DNA of 64,000 bases from Labilithrix sp. GTDB lineage: Bacteria; Myxococcota_A; Polyangia; Polyangiales; Polyangiaceae. Positions 1-9,131 of this stretch are shown piece by piece; the first letter of the stretch is position 1, and every line of letters starts with the position of its first letter. The DNA lies in NCBI GenBank assembly GCA_019637225.1, contig JAHBWC010000021.1, positions 30,698 through 94,697 on the forward strand. Direction: 5' to 3'. The notes beneath the pieces are model-generated. The model saw nothing but the letters and a program-made list of their open reading frames with translations, searched no databases and was not told the DNA's origin. The translations under genes were made by a program, and so were the position numbers.

Positions 1-494
1 TCGGCCGGCGCGTGTTCATCGACCACGGGATGGGCGTCGTCGTCGGCGAGACGGCGACGATCGGCGACGACTGCATCCTCTACAAGGGCGTGGTCCTCGG
101 CGGCGTCTCGCTCGCGCGGACGATCCGCCACCCGCAGCTCAAGAGCGGCGTCGTCGTCGGCTCGAACGCCTGCATCCTCGGGGCGATCGAGATCGGCGAA
201 GGGGCCCGCATCGGCTCGGGCAGCGTCGTCGTCCGTCCGGTGCCGTCGGGGGCGACCGTCGTAGGCGTCCCCGCGCGCGTCATCGTGCCGGCGAAGCACC
301 GCTTCGACGCCGCGCTCGATCACGCGAACCTCCCCGATCCCGTGCAGGACATGATCCGCGCGCTCGTCGCGCAGAACGAGCGGCTGCGCGCCCGCGTCGA
401 GAACCTCGAGACCAGGCTCGACATCGCGCACGTCGAGGAACCGACGTTCTTGCCGTACGAGGGCGAAGAGCTCCCGCCGGCGGACGGGGGCTGA
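1..494 (+). CDS. cysE: Serine O-acetyltransferase, 3' part
   Basis: This is the C-terminal part of serine O-acetyltransferase, which makes O-acetylserine from serine and acetyl-CoA for cysteine synthesis. The frame is open from the left edge (first full codon at position 3), and a GTG at 12 is internal: the residues before it read GRR and run into VFIDHGMGVVVGET, the conserved hexapeptide-repeat core with the catalytic-region His. The left-handed beta-helix repeats (GDDCILYKGVVLGG, then GSNACILGAIEIGEGARIGSGSVV) and the VGVPARVI closing strand follow. The tail after residue 110 is longer than in enteric CysE and predicted helical, as in many long-tailed homologues. The N-terminal helical domain lies outside the window. 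smpB follows 13 bp downstream. Confidence 0.9.
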   Translation, partial: GRRVFIDHGMGVVVGETATIGDDCILYKGVVLGGVSLARTIRHPQLKSGVVVGSNACILGAIEIGEGARIGSGSVVVRPVPSGATVVGVPARVIVPAKHRFDAALDHANLPDPVQDMIRALVAQNERLRARVENLETRLDIAHVEEPTFLPYEGEELPPADGG

Positions 495-507
495 CGAGAG
501 ACGGCGA

Positions 508-1008
508 ATGGGCGCACCGGTCAAGAAGGCGGCCGCGGACGACGCGATCGAGAAGCTCATCGTCCACAACCGGCGGGCGACGTTCGACTACGCGATCGAC
601 GACAAGCTCGAGGCGGGCATCGTCCTCGTCGGCAGCGAGGTGAAGTCGATGCGCGCCGGCAAGGTCGAGCTCGTCGACGCCTACGCCACCGTCGAGCGGG
701 ACGAGCTCTGGCTCAAGCAGATGTACATCGCGCCGTTCGAGCAGGCGGCGGCGTTCCCGCACGAGCCGCGCCGCGCGCGGAAGCTGCTCGTGAAGGCATC
801 GGAGATCACCCGCATCGATCGCGCCGTCTCGCGCGAGGGGATGACGCTCGTCCCGCTGCGCCTCTACTTCAAGCGCGGCCGTGTGAAGGTCGAGCTCGGC
901 CTTGCGCGAGGCAAGAAGACCCACGACAAGCGCGCGGACATCGCCGCCAAGACGGCCGACCGCGAGGCGCGTGCCGCGATGGGCCGCGCGCGCAAGGAGC
1001 GCGGGTGA
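508..1008 (+). CDS. smpB: SsrA-binding protein SmpB
   Basis: SmpB binds tmRNA and takes it to stalled ribosomes for trans-translation. The 166-residue protein carries the family signatures: an N-terminal NRRATFDYAIDDKLEAGI strand pair, LVGSEVKSMRAGKVEL, an oligonucleotide-binding beta-barrel, LVPLRLYFKRGRVKVELGLA, and the basic tail GKKTHDKRADIAAKTADRE that enters the decoding centre. Length is normal for the family. The start at 508 is the first ATG after the cysE stop; no strong Shine-Dalgarno is visible, so it may be read from the cysE transcript. Its last codons overlap the next small gene by 4 nt (GTGA). No ssrA (tmRNA) gene is visible in the window. Confidence 0.95.
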   Translation: MGAPVKKAAADDAIEKLIVHNRRATFDYAIDDKLEAGIVLVGSEVKSMRAGKVELVDAYATVERDELWLKQMYIAPFEQAAAFPHEPRRARKLLVKASEITRIDRAVSREGMTLVPLRLYFKRGRVKVELGLARGKKTHDKRADIAAKTADREARAAMGRARKERG

Positions 1009-1289
1009 GCGACGAGACGCCGAGCGCGCCGCTGGCGCACGTCGTGTGGGCGAAGGGCGGCCACGCCCAGATCGTGAGCGTCGTCGGCGACGCCATCGTG
1101 CTCCGCTCGACGACGCCGGCGCCGCCGGGCGCGCGCCTCGAGGCGACGCTCGCAGGCGAGCCGGCCGCCGCCGTGAAGGTGAAATCGCACGGGACGCACA
1201 GGGAAGGCGACGGCAGCTTCACGCTGAAGGGGCGCCTCATCGACGCGACGCGGGAGCTCCGCGATCGGCTCGCTGCGCTCTCGGGCTGA
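1005..1289 (+). CDS. Small beta-rich protein, possibly PilZ-like
   Basis: A 94-residue protein whose GTG start overlaps the smpB stop in a GTGA tetranucleotide, so translational coupling is likely. The sequence alternates short strands and ends with a helix (ATRELRDRLAAL). The layout (AQIVSVVGDAIVLRST, PPGARLEATL, GSFTLKGRLID) recalls a short PilZ-type barrel, but the RxxxR and D/NxSxxG c-di-GMP signatures of PilZ are not present. I do not recognise a specific family. Codon use matches the neighbours, which supports a real gene. Confidence 0.6.
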   Translation: MSDETPSAPLAHVVWAKGGHAQIVSVVGDAIVLRSTTPAPPGARLEATLAGEPAAAVKVKSHGTHREGDGSFTLKGRLIDATRELRDRLAALSG

Positions 1290-1421
1290 GCCCGCCGCGT
1301 TCCGTCGTCGGGCGTAGGGCCCGCGAGCGGCCGACGGAGGCGGCTCGTGACCCGTCGCGCGCGCCCGAGACGACAGGATCGGAGGGGCAGGCGTTCTCTC
1401 CCGAGGGCGCACGCCATCACG

Positions 1422-2087
1422 ATGAAGCCGCTCGTCTTTCGGCCGCTCGCCATGAAGCTCTCCCTCGCGCTCGCCGGCGTGCTCCTCGTCGCGTGCGCGT
1501 CGAGCGATCGCGTGCTCGGCTTCGAGTCGTCGCCCGACGCGGCGTTGGCGGCGGACGACGCGCCCGCGCGCGCGGACCAAGCATCGAGCGCCTGCGCCGA
1601 CGGCAAGCTCGATCCGGGGGAGGCGTGCGACGACGGCAACGCCGACGACGGCGACGGCTGCTCGTCGACCTGTCGGCTCGAGCCCCTCGCCGGCGCCGAC
1701 ACTTGCCCCGGTGCGTCGCTCACCCTCCGGGGCGCGGGGAGCGAGCCGCGCCGCGGCGTCCTCACCCTCGACACGCGCGCGCTCCGCTCGACCTATACGA
1801 GCGCGTGCGGCGGCGACGCCCGCGACGGCGTCGCCCGCGTCGTCCCGGACACGGGCGGCCTCCTCACGGCTCGAATCAAGGGCTTCGTCGGCAGCCTCGT
1901 CCACGCGCGCACCGTCTGCGCCGATCCGACCTCCGAGCTCCCGAAGTGCCGGCCCTCGACCTCGACCTCGGTCGTCCACGACGTCGTGAGCTTCGCCGTG
2001 ACCGCCGGCAAGGAGTACTTCCTCTTCATGGACGGCCTCGACGGAGCCAGCGGCGTCGGGACGCTCGACGTTACCGTCGTGCCCTGA
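1422..2087 (+). CDS. Lipoprotein with myxobacterial Cys-rich repeat
   Basis: Predicted outer-membrane or surface lipoprotein. A hydrophobic signal ends in a lipobox (GVLLVAC) followed by SSD. Around residues 57-85 lies a Cys-rich segment ([16 protein letters not shown], then [10 protein letters not shown]) that matches the myxobacterial Cys-rich disulfide repeat found in surface proteins of Myxococcota. The remaining 130 residues form a beta-rich domain that is repeatedly seen behind this repeat ([12 protein letters not shown] at its start, [15 protein letters not shown] near its end). An alternative start at ATG 1452 gives a shorter 15-residue signal and is equally plausible. Neither start has a clear ribosome-binding site. 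Function unknown. Confidence 0.75.
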   Translation: MKPLVFRPLAMKLSLALAGVLLVACASSDRVLGFESSPDAALAADDAPARADQASSACADGKLDPGEACDDGNADDGDGCSSTCRLEPLAGADTCPGASLTLRGAGSEPRRGVLTLDTRALRSTYTSACGGDARDGVARVVPDTGGLLTARIKGFVGSLVHARTVCADPTSELPKCRPSTSTSVVHDVVSFAVTAGKEYFLFMDGLDGASGVGTLDVTVVP

Positions 2088-2184
2088 GCCACCTCCGCGC
2101 GCCGGCCGCGTGGACACCCCGCGAGGCTCGGCCGAGACGCCACGCCTTTACTTGCGCCGGAAGCTCGCCGATAACTCGGTCGGC

Positions 2185-3249
2185 ATGGCAAAGCGCGAGG
2201 CACGCGAGAACGCGCCGCGAGAGGTGATCGATCCCGGCGCGCAGCACGACGACGCGCCGTTCGAGCGTTCGCTCCGTCCGCGCACGCTCGACGACTACAT
2301 CGGCCAGGCGAAGCACAAGGAGAACCTCCGCGTCTTCGTCGAGGCGTCGCGGCGGCGCGGCGAGCCGCTCGATCACCTCTTGCTCTCGGGACCTCCGGGC
2401 CTCGGCAAGACGACGCTCGCGCAGATCCTCGCGCACGAGATGGGCGTCGAGCTCCACATGACGAACGGCCCCGTCGTCGAGCACAAGGGCGCGCTCGCCG
2501 GCCTCCTCACGAAGCTCGGCAAGAACGACATCCTCTTCATCGACGAGATCCACCGGCTGAACCCGGTGGTCGAGGAGAGCCTCTACCCCGCGATGGAGGA
2601 CTTCCACATCGACGTCATGACGGGCGACGGCGCGTTCGCCTCGTCGATCCAGATCCCGGTGCAGCCGTTCACGCTGATCGGCGCGACCACGCGCACGGGC
2701 CTGCTCACCGCGCCGCTCTTCTCGCGCTTCGGCCACATCATCCGCCTCGACTTCTACCCGGAGGAGGACCTCGCGAAGATCGTCGAGCGGAGCGCGGCGC
2801 TCCTCGGGGTCGCGATCCAGCCGGGCTGCGCGCTCGGCATCGCGCGGCGCTCGCGCGGGACGCCGCGCGTCGCCAACCGCCTGCTCCGGCGCGTCCGGGA
2901 CTTCGCCGAGGTGCTCGGCTCGGGCACGATCGACGACGCGATCGTCGTCCGGGCGTGCGAGCGCCTCGACATCGATCCGGCCGGCTTCGACGAGATGGAC
3001 CGCCGGCTGCTCCGGATCATCATCGAGGACTACGACGGCGGTCCCGTCGGCGTGGAGACGCTCGCCGCCGCGCTCGGCGAGCCGCGCGACACCGTCGAGG
3101 ACGTCTACGAGCCCTACCTCCTCCAGCAGGGCTACCTCGGCCGGACGCCGCGCGGTCGCGTCGCGACCCGCCGCGCCTACGAGCATCTGAAGCTCCCGTT
3201 CGTCACGCCGCCGCCCTCGGGCAAGCAGAAGCAGCTCTTCGACGAGTAG
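2185..3249 (+). CDS. ruvB: Holliday junction branch-migration helicase RuvB
   Basis: RuvB is the hexameric AAA+ motor that drives RuvA-bound Holliday junctions during recombination and repair. Visible motifs are the family opening [16 protein letters not shown], Walker [10 protein letters not shown] near residues 69-77, Walker [10 protein letters not shown], sensor 1 [20 protein letters not shown], and the C-terminal winged helix ending [12 protein letters not shown]. The protein is 354 residues, about 18 longer than E. coli RuvB because of an N-terminal extension. ATG 2185 is preferred over GTG 2110; TAACTC stands 7 nt before it and no Shine-Dalgarno is seen. ruvA and ruvC are not nearby, which is unusual for enteric bacteria but common elsewhere. 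Confidence 0.95.
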   Translation: MAKREARENAPREVIDPGAQHDDAPFERSLRPRTLDDYIGQAKHKENLRVFVEASRRRGEPLDHLLLSGPPGLGKTTLAQILAHEMGVELHMTNGPVVEHKGALAGLLTKLGKNDILFIDEIHRLNPVVEESLYPAMEDFHIDVMTGDGAFASSIQIPVQPFTLIGATTRTGLLTAPLFSRFGHIIRLDFYPEEDLAKIVERSAALLGVAIQPGCALGIARRSRGTPRVANRLLRRVRDFAEVLGSGTIDDAIVVRACERLDIDPAGFDEMDRRLLRIIIEDYDGGPVGVETLAAALGEPRDTVEDVYEPYLLQQGYLGRTPRGRVATRRAYEHLKLPFVTPPPSGKQKQLFDE

Positions 3250-3330
3250 CCGCGGGCGGGTCGCAGGGGCGAGTTGCGCCTTTCTGCCTACACCCTCGCC
3301 ATTCCATTGCGGTCGGCTCTTCTGGACCGA

Positions 3331-3336
3331 TAGACT
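3331..3336 (+). promoter_or_regulatory. -10-like TAGACT, 6 nt before GTG 3343
   Basis: TAGACT ends 6 nt before the start codon; TTGCGG at 3307-3312 could be the -35 with an 18-nt spacer. This arrangement predicts a leaderless mRNA. Confidence 0.45.
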
Positions 3337-3342
3337 TCTCGG

Positions 3343-5508
3343 GTGCCCCACGCCGCCGTGACCGGGCCGGTGCTTGTCGTCGACGACGACATGGTGAGTC
3401 GCCATGTCCTCGGGCAGGCGCTCGCGAAGGCCAAGCTCGACTACATCGCCGTGGGCTCGGGCGCGGAGGCGCTCGCGCAGATCGATCGCACGCATCCCGC
3501 GATCGTCCTGCTCGATCTCGTCATGCCTCAGCCGGACGGCTACCAGATCCTCCGGATCCTCCGCGCGCGGCCCGAGACGCGCGATCTCCCCGTGGTCGTC
3601 CTCACCGCGCTCGACGCCGAGGACGAGATCGCCAAGGCGTTCGAGGCCGGCGCCGACGACTTCGTCAAGAAGCCGTTCAAGCCCGTCGAGCTCGTCGCGC
3701 GCGTGCGCGGCCAGCTCAGGCTCCGGACCGCGATGGACCAGCTCGGCAGAAAAGAGAAGGACGCGCAGGTCGTCCTCGAGCTCACCCAGGCGCTCGCGTC
3801 GAACCTCGACTTCCGCGGCATTCTCTTCACCGTCGTCCAGCGCCTCGCGGAGGTCGCGAAGGTCGACCGCGTCTCGATCGTCCTCGTCCGCGAGCAGGAG
3901 AACGTCGGCTACGTCGTGGCGGCCTCGGACGACGAGCAGCTGCGCGACCTGCCGATCGATCTGGTGAAGTACCCCGAGATCCAGCAGGTGCTCGCTAGCA
4001 ACGCGCCCCTCGTCGTCGAGGACGCGGCGACCCACCCGCTGATGGAGATCGTCCGCACCTCGAAGCAGGGGTCGGCCTTCTCGTCGCTCTGCATCTTGCC
4101 CATCCTCTACGAGGCGAAGCCGATGGGCGTCCTCTTCCTCCGGTCCAAGCGACCGGGGGCGTTCGCCGCCCGCGAGCTCGCGCTCTGTCAGACGATCGCG
4201 AGCGCGATGGCGATCGCGCTGCGCAACGCGCGCGTGCTGCAGTCGCTCCGCGATCAGACGCAGCAGGTCACCGTCGCGCGCTTCGAGGCCGAGCGCCGGA
4301 TGCGCTCGCTCCAGCGCTACGCCGACTTCTTCGAGAGCTCCGCCGACGGCATCGTCGTGCTCGATTCGGAGGGCCGGCTGCTCTTCTCGAACCCGAAGGC
4401 GCGCGAGATCACCGGCTACGACGAGAGCGATCTCCGGGGCCGTCGTCTCGGCGACATCTTCGCGTCGGAGGAGGAGCACCTCGCCCACGATCTTCGCGCG
4501 GCGTTCCTCAAGAATACGTTCCCGAAGGACATCGACGTGCGCCTCAAGACGAAGGGCGGCAAGAACGTCATCGTCAACGTCAACACCGCCAGCGTGCTCC
4601 GCGAAGAGGGCGCCGTGCTCGCCTCCTTCCGCGACGTCACGCAGCAGCGCGCGGTCGAGGCGGAGCTCGTCAACACGAAGGACTTCCTCCAGCGAGTCAT
4701 CGACTCGTCCTTCGACGCGATCATCAGCTGCGACATGCGGGGGAGGGTCATCCTCTTCAACCGCGCGGCGGAGCGCATCTACGGCAAGAGCTCGCACGAG
4801 GTCGTCGGCACCGACGTCCGCTCGCTCTACCCCGAGGGGACCGCGAAGAAGATCATGCGCGAGATCCGCGCGGGCGGAGGGCGCATCGAGGACCTCAAGA
4901 TCGAGATCATCGACGGCAGCGGCGCCTCCGTCCCTGTCTCGTTCGCCGGCGCGCTCATCATGGAAGGCGACACGGCGGTCGGGAGCGTCGGGATCTTCAC
5001 CGACCTCCGCGAGAAGATGCGCATGGAGCAGCGGCTCCAGCAGGCGCAGGACCAGCTCCTCGCCCAGGAGCGCCAGGCGATCGTCGCGGAGCTCGCGGGC
5101 GCGGCGGCGCACGAGCTGAACCAGCCGCTCACGAGCGTCCGCAACTACGCCACGCTCCTCCGCAGGTTGCTCGAGTCCGGGACGCCCGCGTTCGCCGCGG
5201 CCGAGGTGATCGAGGGCGAGTCCGAGCGGATGGCGGAGATCGTCCGCAAGATCGGGAAGATCACGAAGTACGAGACCAAGAGCTACGTCGGTAAGCAGAA
5301 GATCCTCGACCTGGACCGCGCGAGCGAGGAGGGCGTGCCGGTGGCCTCGCCGGTGACCGGCGAGGAGGCGCCGAAGTCGGAGCCCCGGCGCCCGTCGGGG
5401 GACTGGTCCGGTCCGGGCTCGCGCCCCGACCGTGCGCCGCAGCGCGCCGAGCGAACGACGCAGCGGACCGAGCGTGTGGCCACGCGGACGGAAAAAGAGC
5501 GGGAGTAG
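3343..5508 (+). CDS. REC-GAF-PAS-PAS-HisKA signalling protein without ATPase domain
   Basis: A 721-residue cytoplasmic signalling protein. Domains in order: a receiver domain (about 5-125) with VVDDD, phospho-acceptor LLDLVMP and KKPFKP; a GAF domain (about 140-310); two PAS domains (about 325-440 and 450-560, with DGIVVLDSEGRLLFSNPKA and DAIISCDMRGRVILFNRAA); then a HisKA helix pair with the H-box AAAHELNQPLTSVRNY near residue 590. The protein then runs into about 75 low-complexity Arg/Pro/Glu residues and stops. The N, G1, F and G2 boxes of the histidine-kinase ATPase are missing. It can therefore accept a phosphoryl group and dimerise but probably cannot autophosphorylate. The next gene starts 3 nt after the stop and has a full kinase core, so the two likely work together. 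Confidence 0.85.
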   Translation: MPHAAVTGPVLVVDDDMVSRHVLGQALAKAKLDYIAVGSGAEALAQIDRTHPAIVLLDLVMPQPDGYQILRILRARPETRDLPVVVLTALDAEDEIAKAFEAGADDFVKKPFKPVELVARVRGQLRLRTAMDQLGRKEKDAQVVLELTQALASNLDFRGILFTVVQRLAEVAKVDRVSIVLVREQENVGYVVAASDDEQLRDLPIDLVKYPEIQQVLASNAPLVVEDAATHPLMEIVRTSKQGSAFSSLCILPILYEAKPMGVLFLRSKRPGAFAARELALCQTIASAMAIALRNARVLQSLRDQTQQVTVARFEAERRMRSLQRYADFFESSADGIVVLDSEGRLLFSNPKAREITGYDESDLRGRRLGDIFASEEEHLAHDLRAAFLKNTFPKDIDVRLKTKGGKNVIVNVNTASVLREEGAVLASFRDVTQQRAVEAELVNTKDFLQRVIDSSFDAIISCDMRGRVILFNRAAERIYGKSSHEVVGTDVRSLYPEGTAKKIMREIRAGGGRIEDLKIEIIDGSGASVPVSFAGALIMEGDTAVGSVGIFTDLREKMRMEQRLQQAQDQLLAQERQAIVAELAGAAAHELNQPLTSVRNYATLLRRLLESGTPAFAAAEVIEGESERMAEIVRKIGKITKYETKSYVGKQKILDLDRASEEGVPVASPVTGEEAPKSEPRRPSGDWSGPGSRPDRAPQRAERTTQRTERVATRTEKERE

Positions 5509-5511
5509 CCA

Positions 5512-6795
5512 ATGGCCCAGTCCAACAAAGACGACCATCAGGGAGCCTTCAGCGCCGGGAGCGAGGAGCGCGTGACCGTCTCGTCGGTCCCGATCAGCCG
5601 CGAGTCGCGGGTCGCCGTCGCGTCGCTCCGCGTCGAGGCCGCGTGGCTCGATCGCCTCGTCGTCGCCGCGTGCGAGATGCCCGTCGCGTCGGGCGAAGCG
5701 GCCGTCGTCGAGTTCCTCGTCCGCGCGCTCAGCGAGATCTTCCCCGAGTGCGGCGTTGGCGCCTGCTTCGTCCCGCAGCCGCCGCCGTCGGCGTCGACGC
5801 CCGACCTCCACCCGACCGAGCAGCGCCTCTTCAAGTACGTGCCCGAGGGAGAAGAGCGGCGCGCCGTCGGGATGGACCCGACGCGCCTCTTCCCCGGCTA
5901 CCAGTTCGAGCGCGTCCTCGACGTCGAGGCCGGCGCCACCACGCTCCACCTCGCGTCGGACGATCCGCAGCTCGAGGTCGACGGCTCGCCGATGATGCAC
6001 GTCGTCCGCCGCGGCGTCCTCGCGATGAGCCGCGGCCTCGCGTTTGCCCGCGTGCACGCGCGCGCCACCGCCGACGCGCGCGAGCTCCGCGCGCTGAGCT
6101 CGCACATGATGCAAGCGGAGAAGCTCGCGAGCCTCGGCCAGCTCGCGGCGGGCGTCGTCCACGAGCTCAACAACCCGCTCACGTCGATCGTCGCGTACAC
6201 CGACTGGCTCATCCGCAAGCAGGGACCGAGCGGCGATCCCGACAGCATCGAGCGGCTCCGCCGCATCGGCGAGTCGTCGACGCGCATCCTCCGCTTCACG
6301 CGCGACCTCGTCGCCTACGCGCGCCCGTCGAGCGAGGTCCCGGTCCTCGTGGCGATCCACAACGTCATCGAGCAGGCGCTGGCGTTCTGCGAGCACGTGA
6401 TCGCCGAGCACGGCGCGAACGTCGAGCGCGTCTTCGCCGACCAGCTCCCGCCGGTGCGCGGCATGCCGGAGCAGCTCGCGCAGGTCTTCGTCAACCTGTT
6501 CACCAACGCCTGCCACGCGATGCCCGAGACGGGCGGCCGGCTCGGCGTGTCGAGCACCCTCGCCCCGGACGGCCGCGTCGTCGTCGCGGTCGAGGACAAC
6601 GGCCACGGCATCGCCGGCGAGCACCTCACCTCGATCTTCACGCCGTTCTTCACCACGAAGGGCGACGGACGCGGCACCGGCCTCGGGCTGTCGATCGTGC
6701 GCAACATCATGGACAACCACAGCGCCGAGATCCGCGCCGAGCGCTCCCCCGAGGGCGGCGCGCGCTTCGTCCTCATGTTTCCCTCCGGCACCTGA
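5512..6795 (+). CDS. Sensor histidine kinase
   Basis: A soluble 427-residue histidine kinase. The first 190 residues form a sensor region I cannot assign (GAF-like layout, no membrane segment). Residues about 205-265 are HisKA with the H-box GVVHELNNPLTSIVAY; the HATPase domain follows with the N-box QVFVNLFTNACHAMPE, the G1 box VEDNGHGIAG, the F-box FTPFFTTK and the G2 box GRGTGLGLSIVRN. Spacing of 3 nt to the previous gene implies co-transcription and coupling. It probably supplies kinase activity to the receiver and HisKA domains of its partner. No DNA-binding response regulator is adjacent, so the output is unknown. Confidence 0.9.
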   Translation: MAQSNKDDHQGAFSAGSEERVTVSSVPISRESRVAVASLRVEAAWLDRLVVAACEMPVASGEAAVVEFLVRALSEIFPECGVGACFVPQPPPSASTPDLHPTEQRLFKYVPEGEERRAVGMDPTRLFPGYQFERVLDVEAGATTLHLASDDPQLEVDGSPMMHVVRRGVLAMSRGLAFARVHARATADARELRALSSHMMQAEKLASLGQLAAGVVHELNNPLTSIVAYTDWLIRKQGPSGDPDSIERLRRIGESSTRILRFTRDLVAYARPSSEVPVLVAIHNVIEQALAFCEHVIAEHGANVERVFADQLPPVRGMPEQLAQVFVNLFTNACHAMPETGGRLGVSSTLAPDGRVVVAVEDNGHGIAGEHLTSIFTPFFTTKGDGRGTGLGLSIVRNIMDNHSAEIRAERSPEGGARFVLMFPSGT

Positions 6796-6888
6796 CGCGC
6801 GGGACGCCACGCGCCGGTCCGCAGAGGCGCACGCGCGACGCCGCACCTCATCCAGTGTCGCGCTCGGGTCGACCGGCATCCTGCTCGC

Positions 6889-7359
6889 ATGACTCGCGCG
6901 CGGGAGGCCACCTTGAAGAAGACCGCCGTCGAGCTCGATCATGTCTCCGTGCCGGTGCGTCGCTTCCGCGAGGCGCGGCGGTTCTACGAGGCCGCGCTCG
7001 GCGCGATCGGCATGAGCGTCAACATGGATCTGTCCGACGCGTGCGGCATGGGCGCCAACGGCGAGAAGATCTTCTGGCTCGTGCGCGATCGGAGGGCGTC
7101 GGGGGGCGGACACTATGCGCTCCGCGTCGCGAGCCGCGAGCAGGTGCAGGCGTTCTACGACGCGGCGATCGACGCGGGCGCGACCGACAACGGGCCGCCT
7201 GGGCCTCGACCCAGCTACGGGCCGAACTACTTCGCGGCGTTCGTGAAGGACGCCGAGCGGAACAACATCGAGATCGTCTGCTACGCGATTCCGCGCCGCG
7301 GCGCGCCCGTGAAGCGCCCCGTCGTGACCCGTCCCCGCCCGCGCCGCCGCCCCGCGTGA
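6889..7359 (+). CDS. VOC-superfamily (glyoxalase/bleomycin-resistance fold) protein
   Basis: A 156-residue protein of the vicinal oxygen chelate superfamily. The core reads VELDHVSVPVRRFREARRFY at the N-terminus and NNIEIVCYAI at the end, giving two beta-alpha-beta-beta-beta modules. The first-module His and the late Glu are in positions of metal ligands in this superfamily, so a metal-dependent lyase, dioxygenase or binding protein is possible; the substrate cannot be read. A short basic tail (RPVVTRPRPRRRPA) follows. The start could be ATG 6889 or a few codons later. It ends 14 nt before the stop of the convergent Hsp70 gene. Confidence 0.75.
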   Translation: MTRAREATLKKTAVELDHVSVPVRRFREARRFYEAALGAIGMSVNMDLSDACGMGANGEKIFWLVRDRRASGGGHYALRVASREQVQAFYDAAIDAGATDNGPPGPRPSYGPNYFAAFVKDAERNNIEIVCYAIPRRGAPVKRPVVTRPRPRRRPA

Positions 7360-7373
7360 GACGAGACGGCTCT

Positions 7374-8951
7374 TCAGGCGCCGAGCTGGAACACGCGCTC
7401 GAAGCCGGCGTCCAGGTTCTTGATCGTGACGGCGACGAGGCCGTGCTCGTCGAGGACGTACTCCTCTTCGATCCGCGGGCCGGACTCGCCCGACGTCCGC
7501 TCGACGCGGACGGCCGAGAGATCGCGATCGCCGAGGCGAGGCTCGAACGGGAAGAGGACGTCGCCGGAGAACACCATGTGACCGCGCGGCCGCCCGTCGT
7601 CGGTCATCGAGCTGCACTCGAGGAAGCGGAAGTGCCCGACGTTGTGAGCGGCGCGGTAGCGGCGCCGGAACGCGACCGGACCCGCGCCCGCGCCGGGGAG
7701 GACCGTGTCGCGGGTGAAGATCGGGTCGAACGTGATCTCGGATCCGTCGTGCCCCTCGCGGAAGACGCCGAAGGTACGCGAGAAGCGATCGACGAGCTCG
7801 AACCCCGCGTCAGCGCCCGCGATCGCGAGGCCGATCGCGATCGCGCCGGACGCGTAGGGCGATCGGTGGACGCGGCGGCCGAAGCGCGCGCGGAGGGCCC
7901 GCCCGACGATCGGCAGCTCGCTCGCGCCGCCGACGACGTAGATGCCGGCGATGTCGTCGCGCGCGAAAGGCGCCTCGCCGTCTTCGGTCATGCCCTCGGA
8001 GCCCTCGAGCCTCGTCATCACGGGGAGCATCGCCTCGATCGACGCCTCGACGAGCGGCGCGCACGCCTCGTAGACCTCGGAGACCGCGATCGCGATCTCG
8101 GCCTGCGGGGCGGCGTCGCCGAGGGCGGCCTCCAGATCGATGCTCAGCTTGCGCGAGCTCGGGTTGAGGCGCTCCTTCGCGTCGCGGCACTGCTCGCGGA
8201 GGCGCGCGAGCGCGATCGGCTCGACCTCGGCCTCGGCCAGCTTCGCCTTCGCGAGGACGAGGTCGACGATGATGCGGTCGAAGTCGTCGCCGCCGAGGCG
8301 GTTGACGCCGGCGGTGGCGAGGACCTCGTGGCTCGCGCCGCGCATGCGCACGAGCGAGGCGTCGAAGGTGCCGCCGCCGAGGTCGTAGACGACGACGTGA
8401 TCGCGCCTGCTCGTGAGCGTGTCGCGATGGCGGTGCGTGTACTCGAAGCCGGCGGCGGAAGGCTCGTTGAGGATCGCCGTCGGGTTCAGCTCGGCGCGGC
8501 GGAACGCGTCGAGCGTGAGGAGGCGCTGGGCGCCGGACGCGTTGGCCGGCACCGCGACGACCGATCGGATGCCCTCGCCGCGCGCCGCGTCCGAGAGCGT
8601 CGAGCGCTCGAGGACCGCGTCGCGCACGGAGGCGAGGAACCGCGTGAGGAGCTCGCCGGTGGCGATCTCGACCGAGCCGATCCGCACCGGGCGCGCGAAG
8701 GTCGCGTCGGTCTCGGCGAGCAGCCGCTTGAACGATCGGACGACGCTGACCTCGCCGGAGCGGCTCGCGCGGGCGCCGGCGGCGAGCGCGTCGAAGCCGA
8801 AGAGGAGCTCGCCGTCGCGCTCGGCGACGACGGACGGGATCCAGTCGTGCGAGTCGCCGGCGTCGTCGACGAAGCCGAGCACCGGATAGTTGCCGCGGTC
8901 GGCCGAGGCCACCACCGTGCGCGTCGTCCCGAAATCGATGCCGAGTCTCAC
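7374..8951 (-). CDS. Short Hsp70-family protein (DnaK-like, non-canonical)
   Basis: A 525-residue Hsp70-fold protein, about 110 residues shorter than DnaK. ATP-binding signatures are clear: phosphate-1 LGIDFGTTRTVVAS at the N-terminus, LNEPSAAGFEYTH, phosphate-2 VVYDLGGGTFDASLV, and the adenosine motif GIYVVGGASELPIVG. After the nucleotide-binding domain only a short beta-rich substrate-binding part remains (SEITFDPIFTRDTVLPGAG onward) and the helical lid is missing. GTG 8951 is chosen because AGGAGG lies 7 nt upstream and residue 3 begins the phosphate-1 strand; the open frame further upstream has no coding character. No DnaJ or GrpE gene is adjacent. It is distinct from the 868-residue Hsp70 at 33.6 kb. 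Confidence 0.9.
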   Translation of the reverse strand: MRLGIDFGTTRTVVASADRGNYPVLGFVDDAGDSHDWIPSVVAERDGELLFGFDALAAGARASRSGEVSVVRSFKRLLAETDATFARPVRIGSVEIATGELLTRFLASVRDAVLERSTLSDAARGEGIRSVVAVPANASGAQRLLTLDAFRRAELNPTAILNEPSAAGFEYTHRHRDTLTSRRDHVVVYDLGGGTFDASLVRMRGASHEVLATAGVNRLGGDDFDRIIVDLVLAKAKLAEAEVEPIALARLREQCRDAKERLNPSSRKLSIDLEAALGDAAPQAEIAIAVSEVYEACAPLVEASIEAMLPVMTRLEGSEGMTEDGEAPFARDDIAGIYVVGGASELPIVGRALRARFGRRVHRSPYASGAIAIGLAIAGADAGFELVDRFSRTFGVFREGHDGSEITFDPIFTRDTVLPGAGAGPVAFRRRYRAAHNVGHFRFLECSSMTDDGRPRGHMVFSGDVLFPFEPRLGDRDLSAVRVERTSGESGPRIEEEYVLDEHGLVAVTIKNLDAGFERVFQLGA

Positions 8952-9131
8952 GAGGGCCTCCTGCAGGTGCCGCGATCCGCGCGATCTCCACGCGAGATCC
9001 GGACGGGGGCCGCCCGATAGTGCCGAAAAGATGGCCCGCAGGCAAAATGCGCGCGCGGCGGAGGTCTCGTTCGCGCTGAGGCCTCCCGGCAGCACGGCGG
9101 GGCGGGCGCGTGCGTGCGTGTGGCGGGATCC

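Noticed and set aside
2071..7617. An 1848-codon open frame on the minus strand
   Set aside because: It is antisense to ruvB, the REC-PAS protein and the histidine kinase, all with clear domains. Its translation is Arg/Asp/Glu/Leu-rich noise, as expected from GC-rich third positions.
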